DNA of 64,000 nucleotides from positions 93,104 through 157,103 of the forward strand of contig NZ_QXTJ01000039.1 of the NCBI RefSeq assembly GCF_003605735.1. Reading direction: 5' to 3'. The notes under the pieces are model-generated. The model was not told the origin of the DNA. It was given only the letters and a program-made list of their open reading frames with translations, and did no database searches. Positions 38,483 to 47,025 of this stretch are shown piece by piece. Position 1 is the first letter of the stretch, and each line of letters starts with the position of its first letter. The translations under genes were made by a program, and so were the position numbers. The DNA is from Pseudomonas sp. LS-2 (GTDB taxonomy: Bacteria; Pseudomonadota; Gammaproteobacteria; Pseudomonadales; Pseudomonadaceae).

Positions 38483-39216
38483 CAGCCTTGCCACCTTTCA
38501 CCAGGAACGATGATCAACGAGAAGTACGGCGAAGACATGGGATCGACCTCGGCCAAGGGCACGATTTTCTGATTGCTCATGGTGGCCCGTTCGACATACA
38601 GCGCTCGTTCGGCCAGACCGGTGTCAACCAGCACCTGTCGTACCTTCGGCAGGTTGCGACCCAACTTCATGATCACGGCGGCGTCGGCGTCGATCAGCTT
38701 GCGCTTCAGTTCGTCCGATGAAAGCACGCCCGACAGCACCGAGAGGCTCTGGTTGCGATACACCAGAGGAGCGCCCAACACTGAAGCCCCGCCCAGCATC
38801 GAGCAGACTCCCGGCACCACTTCAGCGTCGTAGCGGCCGGCGAGCCGATCATGCAGATACATATAGGAGCCATAGAAGAACGGATCGCCTTCGCAGATGA
38901 CCGCAACATCGCGTCCTGCGTCCAGATGCGCAGCGACATCAACGCTGGCGGTGTCGTAGAAATCACTGATGATCTGCTCGTAGGACATTGGCGCCGGCAG
39001 GGCTTCTGTGGTCACCGGGTACACCAGCGGCATCAGGGTCTGCGCCTCTTGCAGGTGCGCCTCGATAATGCCGAAGGCGTTACCCTTCTTGCCCTTGGCG
39101 ACGAAATACGCCACTACCGGCGATTCGCGCAGCAGACGCAGCGCCTTGACGGTGATCAGCTCAGGATCACCGGGGCCCACACCCAGACCGATGAGACGAC
39201 CGCGAACCTGCATCAT
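38482..39216 (-). CDS. cobI: Precorrin-2 C20-methyltransferase
   Basis: 244 residues (or 243 if the second ATG is used). It transfers a methyl group from SAM to C20 of precorrin-2. Motifs are [20 protein letters not shown] (SAM loop), [20 protein letters not shown] and [20 protein letters not shown]. The start overlaps the cobH stop (ATGATG), and its own stop overlaps cobJ, so cobG-H-I-J are translationally coupled. The order equals P. aeruginosa PA2903-PA2906. Confidence 0.95.
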   Translation of the reverse strand: MMQVRGRLIGLGVGPGDPELITVKALRLLRESPVVAYFVAKGKKGNAFGIIEAHLQEAQTLMPLVYPVTTEALPAPMSYEQIISDFYDTASVDVAAHLDAGRDVAVICEGDPFFYGSYMYLHDRLAGRYDAEVVPGVCSMLGGASVLGAPLVYRNQSLSVLSGVLSSDELKRKLIDADAAVIMKLGRNLPKVRQVLVDTGLAERALYVERATMSNQKIVPLAEVDPMSSPYFSLIIVPGERWQG

Positions 39217-39839
39217 TCGACCTCCGTGGCGAGGGCATTGACCGCAGCCGCTGCCATGGCGCTGCCACCACGACGCCCTTGCATGATCACGTAAGGCACG
39301 CCGCGACTGTCAGCGGCGAGCATGTCCTTGGATTCGGCGGCCCCCACGAAACCCACCGGAAAGCCCAGAATCAATGCCGGTTTCGGCGCACCGGCGTCGA
39401 TCATTTCCAGCAGATAGAACAGCGCAGTAGGCGCGTTGCCGATGACCACCACGGCGCCTTCCAGATGTGGACGCCACAACTCCAGCGCCGCTGCCGAACG
39501 GGTGTTGCCCAACTCACGGGCAAGCTCGGGTACGCCTTCGCTCTTCAGGGTGCAGATCACCTGATTGTTGGCAGGCAGACGAGCACGGGTCACGCCCTCA
39601 GCAACCATGTGCGCGTCACACAGGATCGGTGCCCCCGCTGCCAGCGCCTTGCGCCCGGCTGCACCGGCGCCCGGGGAGAAACGCAGCCCATCGACCGCGT
39701 CGACCATGCCGCAGGCGTGGATCACGCGCACGGCGAGTTTTTCCAGGTCGGCCGGGATGCTGTCGAGGTTGGCCTCGGCGCGAATGATCGCGAAGGAGTT
39801 GCGATAAATCTCCTGGCCGTCGCGGATGTAATCAATCAT
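39213..39839 (-). CDS. cobH: Precorrin-8X methylmutase
   Basis: 208 residues. It moves the C11 methyl group to C12 to form hydrogenobyrinate. The conserved [36 protein letters not shown] and [19 protein letters not shown] segments are present, including the His of VIHACGM that acts as catalytic acid. It overlaps the 3' end of cobG by 8 nt and cobI by 4 nt. Confidence 0.95.
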   Translation of the reverse strand: MIDYIRDGQEIYRNSFAIIRAEANLDSIPADLEKLAVRVIHACGMVDAVDGLRFSPGAGAAGRKALAAGAPILCDAHMVAEGVTRARLPANNQVICTLKSEGVPELARELGNTRSAAALELWRPHLEGAVVVIGNAPTALFYLLEMIDAGAPKPALILGFPVGFVGAAESKDMLAADSRGVPYVIMQGRRGGSAMAAAAVNALATEVE

Positions 39840-41268
39840 CGGTGTAGCTCCGTGAGTCGGCGGTCAACAACGCACCAACTGCTTCAATAGTGAGGTCACG
39901 TCCACGCAACTCGCCGAAACCCGGCTGATCGGCGTGGCGAATATACAGGTTGTAACGGCTGGTAGAGACCGCAAGCAGTGTGATCGGCGCCACGTGAGCG
40001 GCGGCGCAGGAACGGTCGCAGCCGGAAAGGTGAACAGGCTGACTGACCCCGTGTTTCTGCAGATAGGCGGCCAGTTGCAACGCGTCCGCTTTGGTGTCGG
40101 CCTGGCCTTTTCCACAGGCAGCGGAGCCGGTACAGGCGATCATCTGCGAGAGGGCCTGGTCGGCATCACACAGCAGGCCCGCCGCTTGCAGCCCATCGAG
40201 GGCAACAGCAGATCGTTCGGCGGGGACGTTGCGCAGCATCAGGCTTTGCCAAGGGGTCATTGCCAGCTCACCGTCGCCGATGTCCAGCGACAGCTGCGCC
40301 ACTCTGCGCAGCGTCGACGGATCGAGACGCCCCAGAGGCACAACCCCTCCGACGCAGGTAAGCCCCGGCCGAGCCAGTGGGTAAAGACCGACATGGGCAT
40401 TCGCCTGAATCGGCGACCGACGCCAGGTGGTGATTTTCTGATCAATTTTCAGCGGCACCGATAAGCGTTCGCCAAGACAATCGAGAAATTGCGCCACTGG
40501 CATCTCCTGAAGCAGATGACGCATGCGTGTCTGTTCGGGTCGGGCATGTTCGAGGAACAGTTCAAGCACCCCGATCACCAGATCCAGTCCCGCATCCAGC
40601 GTTACGGCCGCGATTGGCGAATCATCCCCAGGGCACCCGGCCAGCCCAAACCCCAGCAGGACCTCGCCTTCCACCCTCAGCGCCGACAGCCAAAGGTCAT
40701 GGGGGTGCTCAAGCATCGCCAGACCTTCGCCAGCATCCAGCGACAGGGCGAATTTGGGCGAGAGTTCGTGAAAACGGGGATGGCTTTCGAGGGTATGCAG
40801 AATGCGTTCTGCAAGGGGGCGAGCGTCGAACAGTTGCAGAGCATCGACACCGGCGCAGGGGCTGAGCATCAGGTTGCGTACATCGTCGCTGGCGGGATTC
40901 TTCGGACCCAGGCCCGCATTCAGCAGGGTCGCGATCAGTGCGTCATGGCTGGCGCCGATACCGCGGATCTGCAGGTTGCCCCGATTGGTCGCCTCGATCA
41001 CGCCCCCTGCGAAGCGTTCGGCGGCAGCGGCTACGGCAAAAGCCTGATCGGCCGAAAGAACGCCACCTGGCAGCTTTATCCGACAGATTCCTCCGTCCAG
41101 CGCCGGGACGATGCGCAACAACCCCGGACAGGCCGAGGGGCGCAAAGGCGTAGCGAGCGGTCGAGCGGACAGCGGCTCGGTCAAGGGGTCACCAGGTGTA
41201 ATCGGGGTCGGGAGAGCAGATGTGGGTGTCTGCAGGCGCCGTATTATGCCTGCTTTGGCGCGCGGCAT
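39832..41268 (-). CDS. cobG: Precorrin-3B synthase
   Basis: 478 residues from the ATG at 41268; no strong ribosome site is seen there, and a TTG about 70 nt further in, or an ATG at 41373, cannot be excluded. The protein resembles sulfite/nitrite reductases: CPGLLRIVPALDGGICRIKL at the start of the core, then the [4Fe-4S] ligands in CTGSAACGKGQADT and SGCDRSCAAAH near the C-terminus. It uses O2 to hydroxylate precorrin-3A, the committed oxygen-dependent step of the aerobic pathway. It leads the leftward cob operon and is divergent from cobL. Confidence 0.9.
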   Translation of the reverse strand: MPRAKAGIIRRLQTPTSALPTPITPGDPLTEPLSARPLATPLRPSACPGLLRIVPALDGGICRIKLPGGVLSADQAFAVAAAAERFAGGVIEATNRGNLQIRGIGASHDALIATLLNAGLGPKNPASDDVRNLMLSPCAGVDALQLFDARPLAERILHTLESHPRFHELSPKFALSLDAGEGLAMLEHPHDLWLSALRVEGEVLLGFGLAGCPGDDSPIAAVTLDAGLDLVIGVLELFLEHARPEQTRMRHLLQEMPVAQFLDCLGERLSVPLKIDQKITTWRRSPIQANAHVGLYPLARPGLTCVGGVVPLGRLDPSTLRRVAQLSLDIGDGELAMTPWQSLMLRNVPAERSAVALDGLQAAGLLCDADQALSQMIACTGSAACGKGQADTKADALQLAAYLQKHGVSQPVHLSGCDRSCAAAHVAPITLLAVSTSRYNLYIRHADQPGFGELRGRDLTIEAVGALLTADSRSYTDD

Positions 41269-41512
41269 GAAAAGACGCTCTGTCGGATGGAATGAAATGC
41301 AGTCGCGCAGCCGACGCTCTTTGGCAGCACGGCTTGCCGGCGGTGACGGTTTGGAGATAGCCACTGCCATCACCTCGAACGACTATATGCCCCCATGGAC
41401 TGATGAGCAGTGCCGACGACGAGTCCGAACGAGCGCTGTATCATGCCGACCTTATCCACATCCACAGGTCGACTTATCGGCCTGTCGCAAGCATTGGGTC
41501 TGAGGGCAATAC
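41269..41512. promoter_or_regulatory. Divergent cobG / cobL intergenic region
   Basis: This 244-bp stretch must hold both operon promoters. It contains a fragment of the REP-like repeat (GCACGGCTTGCCGGCGGTGACG, about 41330-41351, copied in part at 59104). I looked for a cobalamin riboswitch B12-box-like core and did not find one on either strand. Confidence 0.45.
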
Positions 41513-42715
41513 ATGTCGCCGTGGCTGACAGTCGTGGGAATCGGTGAAGACGGCTACAAAGGGCTGGGCAGGAATGCCCGGCACGCGTTGTTGCAGGCCC
41601 GCCAGGTGTTCGGCAGTTCGCGCCAGCTCGATTTACTCCCGCCGTGCATCGGCGCTGAACGCCGCCAATGGCCGAGCCCCTTCTCATTGCAAGCTGTACT
41701 GGAACAGCGGGGCGAACCGGTCTGTGTGATTGCCAGCGGCGACCCCATGCTGTTCGGCGTGGGCGTGAGCCTGTCGCGTCAAGTGCCTGTCGAGCAGATG
41801 CGGGTAATTCCTGCACCGTCCTCTTATTCATTGGCGGCGGCACGGCTTGGCTGGGCGCTGCAGGATGTGGTCACGCTGTCCGTCGTCGCCCGCCCTCTGG
41901 CGGCTTTGAACGCGCAGTTGCATCACGGTCTGCGCCTGTTGGTGCTGAGCAACGATGGTAATAGCCCGGCGGCGATTGCGGCTTTGTTGCGTGAGCGGGG
42001 TTTCGGACTCAGCCACATGACTGTTCTGGAGCACCTGGGCGGTGCACTTGAGCGAAGAGTCGAAGGCATAGCCAATGAATGGTCCGACCCTGACATCGCG
42101 GCGTTGAACCTGGTTGCCATCGACTGCCGCGCCGCGCCAGGCACGCTCCTGTTATCGCCACTGGGCGGGTTACCCGATGAAGCCTTCCGCCATGACGGGC
42201 AACTGACCAAGCGCGACGTGCGGGCCATCACGCTCGCACGCCTCGCCCCGGTCCCCGGCGAGCTGTTGTGGGACGTCGGCGCGGGCTGTGGCTCCATCGG
42301 CATCGAATGGATGCGTGCGCACCCGACATGCCGGGCCCTGGCAATTGAATCCCACGAAGATCGCCAGCAGTTGATCGAACACAACCGCGACGCGCTCGGC
42401 GTGCCTGGTCTGCAACTGGTACGCGGCAGGGCGCCTGACGCACTGGAAGGTCTTGAGCAGCCCGACGCGATTTTCATCGGAGGGGGGGTAACCCGTGCTG
42501 GTGTGCTGGACACTTGCTGGCAGCGACTGCGTTCCGGCGGTCGGCTGGTGGCCAATGCCGTCACGCTGCAAAGCGAGGCGATGCTGGTCAACTGGCGTGA
42601 ACAACACGGCGGCGACCTGACCCGCATTCATGTGGCCCACTCCAAACCCCTTGGTGAATTCGACACCTGGCGCCAGGCCCTGCCCATCACGTTGCTTGAA
42701 GCGACCAAGCCCTGA
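41513..42715 (+). CDS. cobL: Precorrin-6Y C5,15-methyltransferase (decarboxylating), CbiE-CbiT fusion
   Basis: 400 residues. The N-terminal CbiE-like domain (about 1-200) starts [16 protein letters not shown] and carries [13 protein letters not shown]. The C-terminal CbiT-like domain (about 215-400) has the SAM motif [18 protein letters not shown] and [17 protein letters not shown]. The enzyme methylates C5 and C15 and decarboxylates the C12 acetate side chain. The TGATG overlap couples it to cbiD. It is the first gene of the rightward cob operon. Confidence 0.95.
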   Translation: MSPWLTVVGIGEDGYKGLGRNARHALLQARQVFGSSRQLDLLPPCIGAERRQWPSPFSLQAVLEQRGEPVCVIASGDPMLFGVGVSLSRQVPVEQMRVIPAPSSYSLAAARLGWALQDVVTLSVVARPLAALNAQLHHGLRLLVLSNDGNSPAAIAALLRERGFGLSHMTVLEHLGGALERRVEGIANEWSDPDIAALNLVAIDCRAAPGTLLLSPLGGLPDEAFRHDGQLTKRDVRAITLARLAPVPGELLWDVGAGCGSIGIEWMRAHPTCRALAIESHEDRQQLIEHNRDALGVPGLQLVRGRAPDALEGLEQPDAIFIGGGVTRAGVLDTCWQRLRSGGRLVANAVTLQSEAMLVNWREQHGGDLTRIHVAHSKPLGEFDTWRQALPITLLEATKP

Positions 42716-43812
42716 TGCGCGAAGAGACCGCCGAACAACCCACCCCCCTGCGCAGCGGTTTGACCACCGGCAGCTGCGCAACGGCGACCTCATTGGCGGC
42801 AGCCCGGCTGCTGCTGACAGGCGAAGTCAACGACGCTATTGAAATCACCCTGCCCAAGGGCAAACAGGTGCAGATGCGTCTGGAGTTCTGCAGGCCCATC
42901 GAGGGTGGGGCTGAGGCAGGCACGATCAAGGATGCCGGTGACGATCCGGACGTCACTCATGGTGCGCTTCTGTACTCGCAAGTGCGTCTGATCACGGCGC
43001 CAGGCGTGCGCTTCGTCGCGGGCCCCGGCGTGGGCACCGTGACCCGTCCCGGCCTGGTGCTGGGCGTCGGAGAACCCGCCATCAATCCGGTTCCGCGTCG
43101 AATGATGAACGAGCACTTGACGCATCTGGCGAGCGAGCGCGGTTACACGGGAGGCTTTGAAGTCACGGTTTGCGTCGTTAACGGCAGCGAGCTGGCGCTC
43201 AAGACCATGAATCCACGTCTGGGCATCCTGGGTGGTTTATCCATTCTCGGCACCAGCGGCATCGTTCGTCCCTTTTCCTGCGCGGCGTACATCGCGTCGA
43301 TTCATCAAGGCATCGACGTCGCGAAAACCAATGGTTATCGACACATCGCGGCCTGTACCGGGAATGCCAGCGAAGACACCATGCGCCGGGTGTACGAGCT
43401 GCCCGACATCGCCCTGATAGAAATGGGTGATTTCGTCGGTGCAGTGCTCAAGCATCTGCGCAAGGTGCCTGTGGATAAACTCAGCCTGTGCGGCGGTTTC
43501 GGCAAGATCAGCAAACTGGCGGCCGGGCATATGGATCTGCACAGTCGCCACTCCAGCATCAATCTGGAGCAACTGGCGCAATGGGCAGCAGAGGTTGGTG
43601 CCGACGCGCAACTGCAGCACAAGATTCGTGAAGCCAATACCAGTCAACAAGCATTGGCAATGGCCTCGGCAGTTGGCATCGCGCTTGGGAGTGCCGTCTG
43701 CCAACACGCGCTGGATTTCGCCCGCAGCGTGGTGCCTGCGCAGGTTCAAGTGGAGGTGTTCGCCATTGATCGCCAAGGCGGCATTGTCGGGCACGCGGGA
43801 GGCTTTGCTTGA
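42715..43812 (+). CDS. cbiD: Cobalt-precorrin-5B (C1)-methyltransferase
   Basis: 365 residues. [21 protein letters not shown] is the family N-terminus, followed by [42 protein letters not shown] and [13 protein letters not shown]. CbiD is the C1 methyltransferase of the anaerobic pathway. Here it takes the place of CobF, which is not seen in either operon. It overlaps cobL and cobK at both ends. Confidence 0.93.
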   Translation: MREETAEQPTPLRSGLTTGSCATATSLAAARLLLTGEVNDAIEITLPKGKQVQMRLEFCRPIEGGAEAGTIKDAGDDPDVTHGALLYSQVRLITAPGVRFVAGPGVGTVTRPGLVLGVGEPAINPVPRRMMNEHLTHLASERGYTGGFEVTVCVVNGSELALKTMNPRLGILGGLSILGTSGIVRPFSCAAYIASIHQGIDVAKTNGYRHIAACTGNASEDTMRRVYELPDIALIEMGDFVGAVLKHLRKVPVDKLSLCGGFGKISKLAAGHMDLHSRHSSINLEQLAQWAAEVGADAQLQHKIREANTSQQALAMASAVGIALGSAVCQHALDFARSVVPAQVQVEVFAIDRQGGIVGHAGGFA

Positions 43813-44543
43813 GTCGAGAACGCATATTACTGCTCGGTGGCGTGACCGAAGCGCTGGCGATTGCCCGGACGCTGGACGCGCCACACATTTACAGCCTCGC
43901 GGGCGTCGGCAGGGTGCCCAGCGATTTGCGCTGTCATGTTCGCGTCGGCGGATACGGCGGCGCTGAGGGGCTGGCGCAGTTCGTACGCGAGCAAGGCATC
44001 GATCTGATTCTCGACGCGACCCACCCTTACGCGGCACAGATCAGCCAGAACGCCGCCGCTGCCGCAAAGCTGACCGACATTCCTTGCTGGGCATTGCGCA
44101 GACCCACCTGGCAGGCCGGGCCTGAAGACGACTGGCGCGAGGTGTCCGATTGGGCCCAACTGACCACCGCCCTCGCCCCCTTCCAGCGCCCGCTGTTCAC
44201 CTTGGGCCGCGAGCCTTTGCAACACTTGCACGAGATCCCGGAACATCAGTTCTGGACTCTCCGCGCTCTGGACGTTTACCCCGGCAACAAACGCTGCGAA
44301 GTGATCGGCGCGCGCGGGCCGTTTCATCTTGATGATGAGCGTGAGCTGTTCGAACGCCGCAACATCGACGTGCTGATCAGCAAGAACAGCGGCAGCAGCG
44401 CCACCGAGCCGAAACTGGAAGTGGCGCGGGAACGGGGGGTACCGGTGCTGGTGCTGAAGCGGCCGGCCTTGGCGAAGGTAGATCGGGAGTTCTGGAGCGT
44501 CGGAGAGGTTTTGTCGCAGCTGCGGGTAAATTCTGCGCGCTAG
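43809..44543 (+). CDS. cobK: Precorrin-6A reductase
   Basis: 244 residues from a TTG start that overlaps the cbiD stop (TTGA). It reduces precorrin-6A to precorrin-6B with [59 protein letters not shown] and [20 protein letters not shown] match the family, including the DATHPYA motif. It ends the rightward cob operon. No terminator is seen before the toxin gene 102 bp downstream. Confidence 0.94.
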   Translation: MSRERILLLGGVTEALAIARTLDAPHIYSLAGVGRVPSDLRCHVRVGGYGGAEGLAQFVREQGIDLILDATHPYAAQISQNAAAAAKLTDIPCWALRRPTWQAGPEDDWREVSDWAQLTTALAPFQRPLFTLGREPLQHLHEIPEHQFWTLRALDVYPGNKRCEVIGARGPFHLDDERELFERRNIDVLISKNSGSSATEPKLEVARERGVPVLVLKRPALAKVDREFWSVGEVLSQLRVNSAR

Positions 44544-44614
44544 CCAAACGTAAAGAGACGTCATCGACATTGCGTCGAAAGCTCCGATCGTCTTGATCTG
44601 CTTCGCCTGACATC

Positions 44615-44643
44615 GGAAAAGTATCCCAAGGGATACCTTTTCC
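44615..44643. promoter_or_regulatory. Palindromic operator before the toxin-antitoxin pair
   Basis: GGAAAAGTATCCC and GGGATACCTTTTCC face each other over an AA centre with one extra base in the right arm. It ends 2 nt before the toxin ATG. Such palindromes are the usual binding site for antitoxin autoregulation. Confidence 0.65.
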
Positions 44644-44645
44644 GT

Positions 44646-44951
44646 ATGATTATTTTCGAACGATCCACCCTATTTTCGAAGTGGTTGAAGTCCTTGAAGG
44701 ACAAGACCGGACATCAGCGCATCCTTGCCCGAATTCGATCAGCAACATTAGGCAATTTTGGTGATTGTGAATCAGTAGGCGAAAGCGTTTTCGAAATGCG
44801 TGTTCACTACGGCCCGGGCTACCGAATTTACCTGACTCGCCGTGAAGACGTGGTTTACCTACTTTTACTCGGCGGTGACAAATCAACACAGAACCGGGAT
44901 ATCAGCCGCGCGAAAGAAATGGCTAAAAGCCTCGAAGCGAGGAAAAAATGA
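44646..44951 (+). CDS. higB: RelE/HigB-type addiction-module toxin
   Basis: 101 residues, length and pattern of the HI1419-like killer family. FSKWLKSLKDKTGHQRILARI is the N-terminal helix pair. GNFGDCESVGESVFEMRVHYGPGYRIYLTRR is the beta-sheet core with the Arg and Tyr typical of the RNase active site. VVYLLLLGGDKSTQNRDI and a C-terminal helix follow. The gene is AT-richer than the cob genes before it. It should be an mRNA interferase or gyrase-type poison; HI1419 relatives are poorly studied. The start lies right after the palindrome, with no strong ribosome site. Confidence 0.88.
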   Translation: MIIFERSTLFSKWLKSLKDKTGHQRILARIRSATLGNFGDCESVGESVFEMRVHYGPGYRIYLTRREDVVYLLLLGGDKSTQNRDISRAKEMAKSLEARKK

Positions 44952-45364
44952 TGAAAGAAGAATACAAACCATTCGATGTTGCCGAGTACCTCGAAACGCC
45001 TGAGGACATGGCAGGTTATCTGGATGCCTGTTTTGAGGAAGACTCAGGGGACGGTGTATTAGTCCGGCATGCCCTCAACGACATCGCGCGCGCCTACGGC
45101 ATGACAAAGATCGCCAGAGATACCGGACTTGGCAGGGAAAGCCTCTACAAAGCCTTGAGCAGCAACGGCAACCCGGAGTTCGCAACTGTCATGAAAGTGA
45201 TCAAGGCTCTGGGTCTTGAACTGCATGCGTCGACTGCCTCCCCCTCCACCAGCGATAAAACCGAGCCTAGGGTTTTGGATAGCGCAAAAGCAGACCAACG
45301 GCCTCGCCGTCGGAAGCCAGCAAAAAACCTACCAGCACCGGCCATAGACATATTGGGGCGCTGA
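44948..45364 (+). CDS. higA: HI1420/HigA-type antitoxin with basic C-terminal extension
   Basis: 138 residues, 4-nt overlap with the toxin gene, GAGG upstream. FDVAEYLETPEDMAGYLDACFEE is the family N-terminus, and a helix-turn-helix follows (YGMTKIARDTGLGRESLYKAL, about 55-76; then FATVMKVIKALGLELH). Family members usually end near here, at about 95-100 residues. This one goes on for about 40 more, with a basic RPRRRKPAKN stretch. It should bind the palindrome at 44615-44643 and neutralise the toxin. The role of the tail is unknown. Confidence 0.85.
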   Translation: MMKEEYKPFDVAEYLETPEDMAGYLDACFEEDSGDGVLVRHALNDIARAYGMTKIARDTGLGRESLYKALSSNGNPEFATVMKVIKALGLELHASTASPSTSDKTEPRVLDSAKADQRPRRRKPAKNLPAPAIDILGR

Positions 45365-45365
45365 C

Positions 45366-45383
45366 AATTAGATCTATCTAATT
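45366..45383. promoter_or_regulatory. AT-rich perfect palindrome before the copper cluster
   Basis: AATTAGAT and ATCTAATT are separated by CT. It lies 2 nt after the antitoxin stop and about 100 nt before the first DUF2946 gene. In a GC-rich genome it stands out; a regulator site for the copper genes is possible. Confidence 0.4.
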
Positions 45384-45489
45384 CAGGAAAGGCAAAGGTG
45401 CATGCGATACCCATCCAGTAACACCCCCGCGACACATCGCCGCACCTAGCCTTTTTACATCTCACGGCCATTCAGGCTAAATGGCCGAC

Positions 45490-45915
45490 ATGAAAAAACA
45501 ACAAGATCGAATTATAAGCCTCAAACGGCGCCGGGCCTTTGCCTGGGTGGCGTGTTTTGCGCTGTTGTTCGGGATGTTGGCGATGCCCATGACGCCGACC
45601 ATGCCGCGCTCGGCGGGCGAGCAGGTGGTGTGGGGTAACTTCTGCACGGGGAACGGCACCCAGTGGGTGGCAACGCCACTAGGCCTGGTCAGCAAAGTCA
45701 GCGAGCCAACCCCTGGCGGCGGCGAACATTCCTCGATGCAACATTGCCCGTGTTGCTCTGGATCCCTGTCCTGGGTGGCCATTGCGGGCGGCCAGACCTT
45801 CGGCATGCTGACGATTTTCGAACCCCTGCGTTTCCCGACCGCGATCCTGGTGTTCCACGCGCCACCGCGCCAGCAGTGGCCGGCGCTTAATCCCCGCGCC
45901 TCCCCTCGCGTCTGA
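45490..45915 (+). CDS. DUF2946 domain protein, first copy
   Basis: 141 residues from the ATG at 45490 (an ATG 9 nt upstream is equally possible). A positively charged N-terminus (KKQQDRIISLKRRRAF) and one hydrophobic helix (AWVACFALLFGMLAMPMTP) direct the rest to the periplasm. The soluble part has a Cys/His motif SSMQHCPCCSGS, which is the DUF2946 signature, and a preceding NFCTGNG. Members often accompany copper-handling genes or TonB copper receptors. It leads a four-gene set. Confidence 0.8.
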   Translation: MKKQQDRIISLKRRRAFAWVACFALLFGMLAMPMTPTMPRSAGEQVVWGNFCTGNGTQWVATPLGLVSKVSEPTPGGGEHSSMQHCPCCSGSLSWVAIAGGQTFGMLTIFEPLRFPTAILVFHAPPRQQWPALNPRASPRV

Positions 45916-45968
45916 TCGTTCGTTCACGTTGCACGTCGCGTATCTGAATGATTTGGAGCCTGGTTGTC

Positions 45969-46457
45969 ATGTGGAAAAACGTCACGCTGAAAAAAGTTCT
46001 GCTGGCGGCGGCAATGCTGTTGCCTGCCTGCTATGTTGAGGCTCATGAGTATGCAAAAGGCCATCTAGCAATCGCCCACCCTTGGTCGATGGAGCTTCCG
46101 CCGAATGCGCCGACCGTTGCGGCGTACTTCGTGATCAGCAATGCGGGTTCGGAGGCCGATCGCCTGACCGGTGTCGACAGCCCCATCGCCGGGAACGCTC
46201 AATTGCACGAGCATGTGCACAAAGACGGCCTGATGAAGATGCAGCAAGTGCAGACCGTGGATGTTCCTGCCGGTGGCGAAGTGACCTTTGCCCCTATGGC
46301 CTACCACGTCATGCTGCTGGATCTGAAAGATCGTTCGAAGCTGACAGACGGCCAGTCATTCCCGGTGACCCTGCACTTCGAGAAAACCGGCGACGTGACC
46401 GTCGAGGTCATGGTGCAGAAACAGGCACCTGACGCGGCCCCGATGCACGCCCACTGA
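45969..46457 (+). CDS. Periplasmic copper chaperone PCu(A)C
   Basis: 162 residues from the ATG at 45969 with GGAG upstream; an ATG 21 nt earlier is possible. The signal peptide ends near VEA-HEY, so the mature protein could begin with His. The copper site is complete: His80-X10-Met91-X21-His113-X-Met115, the classic Cu(I) signature of PCu(A)C. A Met/His C-terminal tail (PDAAPMHAH) adds more ligands. Family members deliver Cu(I) to the CuA or CuB site of cytochrome oxidase. It is flanked by two DUF2946 genes. Confidence 0.92.
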   Translation: MWKNVTLKKVLLAAAMLLPACYVEAHEYAKGHLAIAHPWSMELPPNAPTVAAYFVISNAGSEADRLTGVDSPIAGNAQLHEHVHKDGLMKMQQVQTVDVPAGGEVTFAPMAYHVMLLDLKDRSKLTDGQSFPVTLHFEKTGDVTVEVMVQKQAPDAAPMHAH

Positions 46458-46494
46458 CAGTCCTGAACGTAGAAGCTGAACCCCATTGAGTCGC

Positions 46495-46941
46495 ATGTTC
46501 GCGATACGCGCCAGCTCCAGTCCAGCACCCCGCAAAACGTCGGGTGCATGGTTGAGCCTGTTCGCCATGCTGATGATCTTCATTGGCCCGCTGATATCGC
46601 AGTCGATGCCGATGGAGCATCACACGGGCATGTCGATGCCCGCATCGATGTCGGCCGACATGGACATGTCCGCGCCGATGGACATGGCGGCGGACGACCA
46701 CAGCGAGCACCACGCAGACTCAAGCGACGCTGCCGGCATGGATCATGTGATCTGGGCCAAGTGCGGTTATTGCACCTTGCTGTTCAGTTGCCCGGCGTTG
46801 ACTCAAACGCTGGCCGTCATCGCTCCGGTTCCACCCAGCCCCGCCGACTTCTACAACGCCGCCCCGCAACAGGGCCACGCCCAGCGTAACGTCTTCCCCA
46901 ACGCCCGCAGCCGCGCCCCGCCGCTCTCGTCCGTCGCCTGA
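46495..46941 (+). CDS. DUF2946 domain protein, second copy, Met/His-rich
   Basis: 148 residues from the ATG at 46495; a TTG three codons upstream is the alternative. One hydrophobic segment (LSLFAMLMIFIGPLISQ) precedes a striking Met/His/Asp stretch (about residues 36-80: PMEHHTGMSMP, MDMSAPMDMAADDHSEHH). The DUF2946 cysteine motif KCGYCTLLFSCP comes next. The Met-rich motifs look like Cu(I) ligands of periplasmic copper proteins. The C-terminal PNARSRAPP is typical of this family. Confidence 0.82.
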   Translation: MFAIRASSSPAPRKTSGAWLSLFAMLMIFIGPLISQSMPMEHHTGMSMPASMSADMDMSAPMDMAADDHSEHHADSSDAAGMDHVIWAKCGYCTLLFSCPALTQTLAVIAPVPPSPADFYNAAPQQGHAQRNVFPNARSRAPPLSSVA

Positions 46942-47025
46942 ACTCCAAAAAAGATCCGGATCCGTTGGCAACCCTCCGGTTGCCGACGCGCTTCGCCGTT
47001 GGTTCCCTGACGGGAGCGTTGCACC

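Noticed and set aside
41269..41512. Cobalamin riboswitch before the cob operons
   Set aside because: No B12-box-like core was found on either strand in this spacer.
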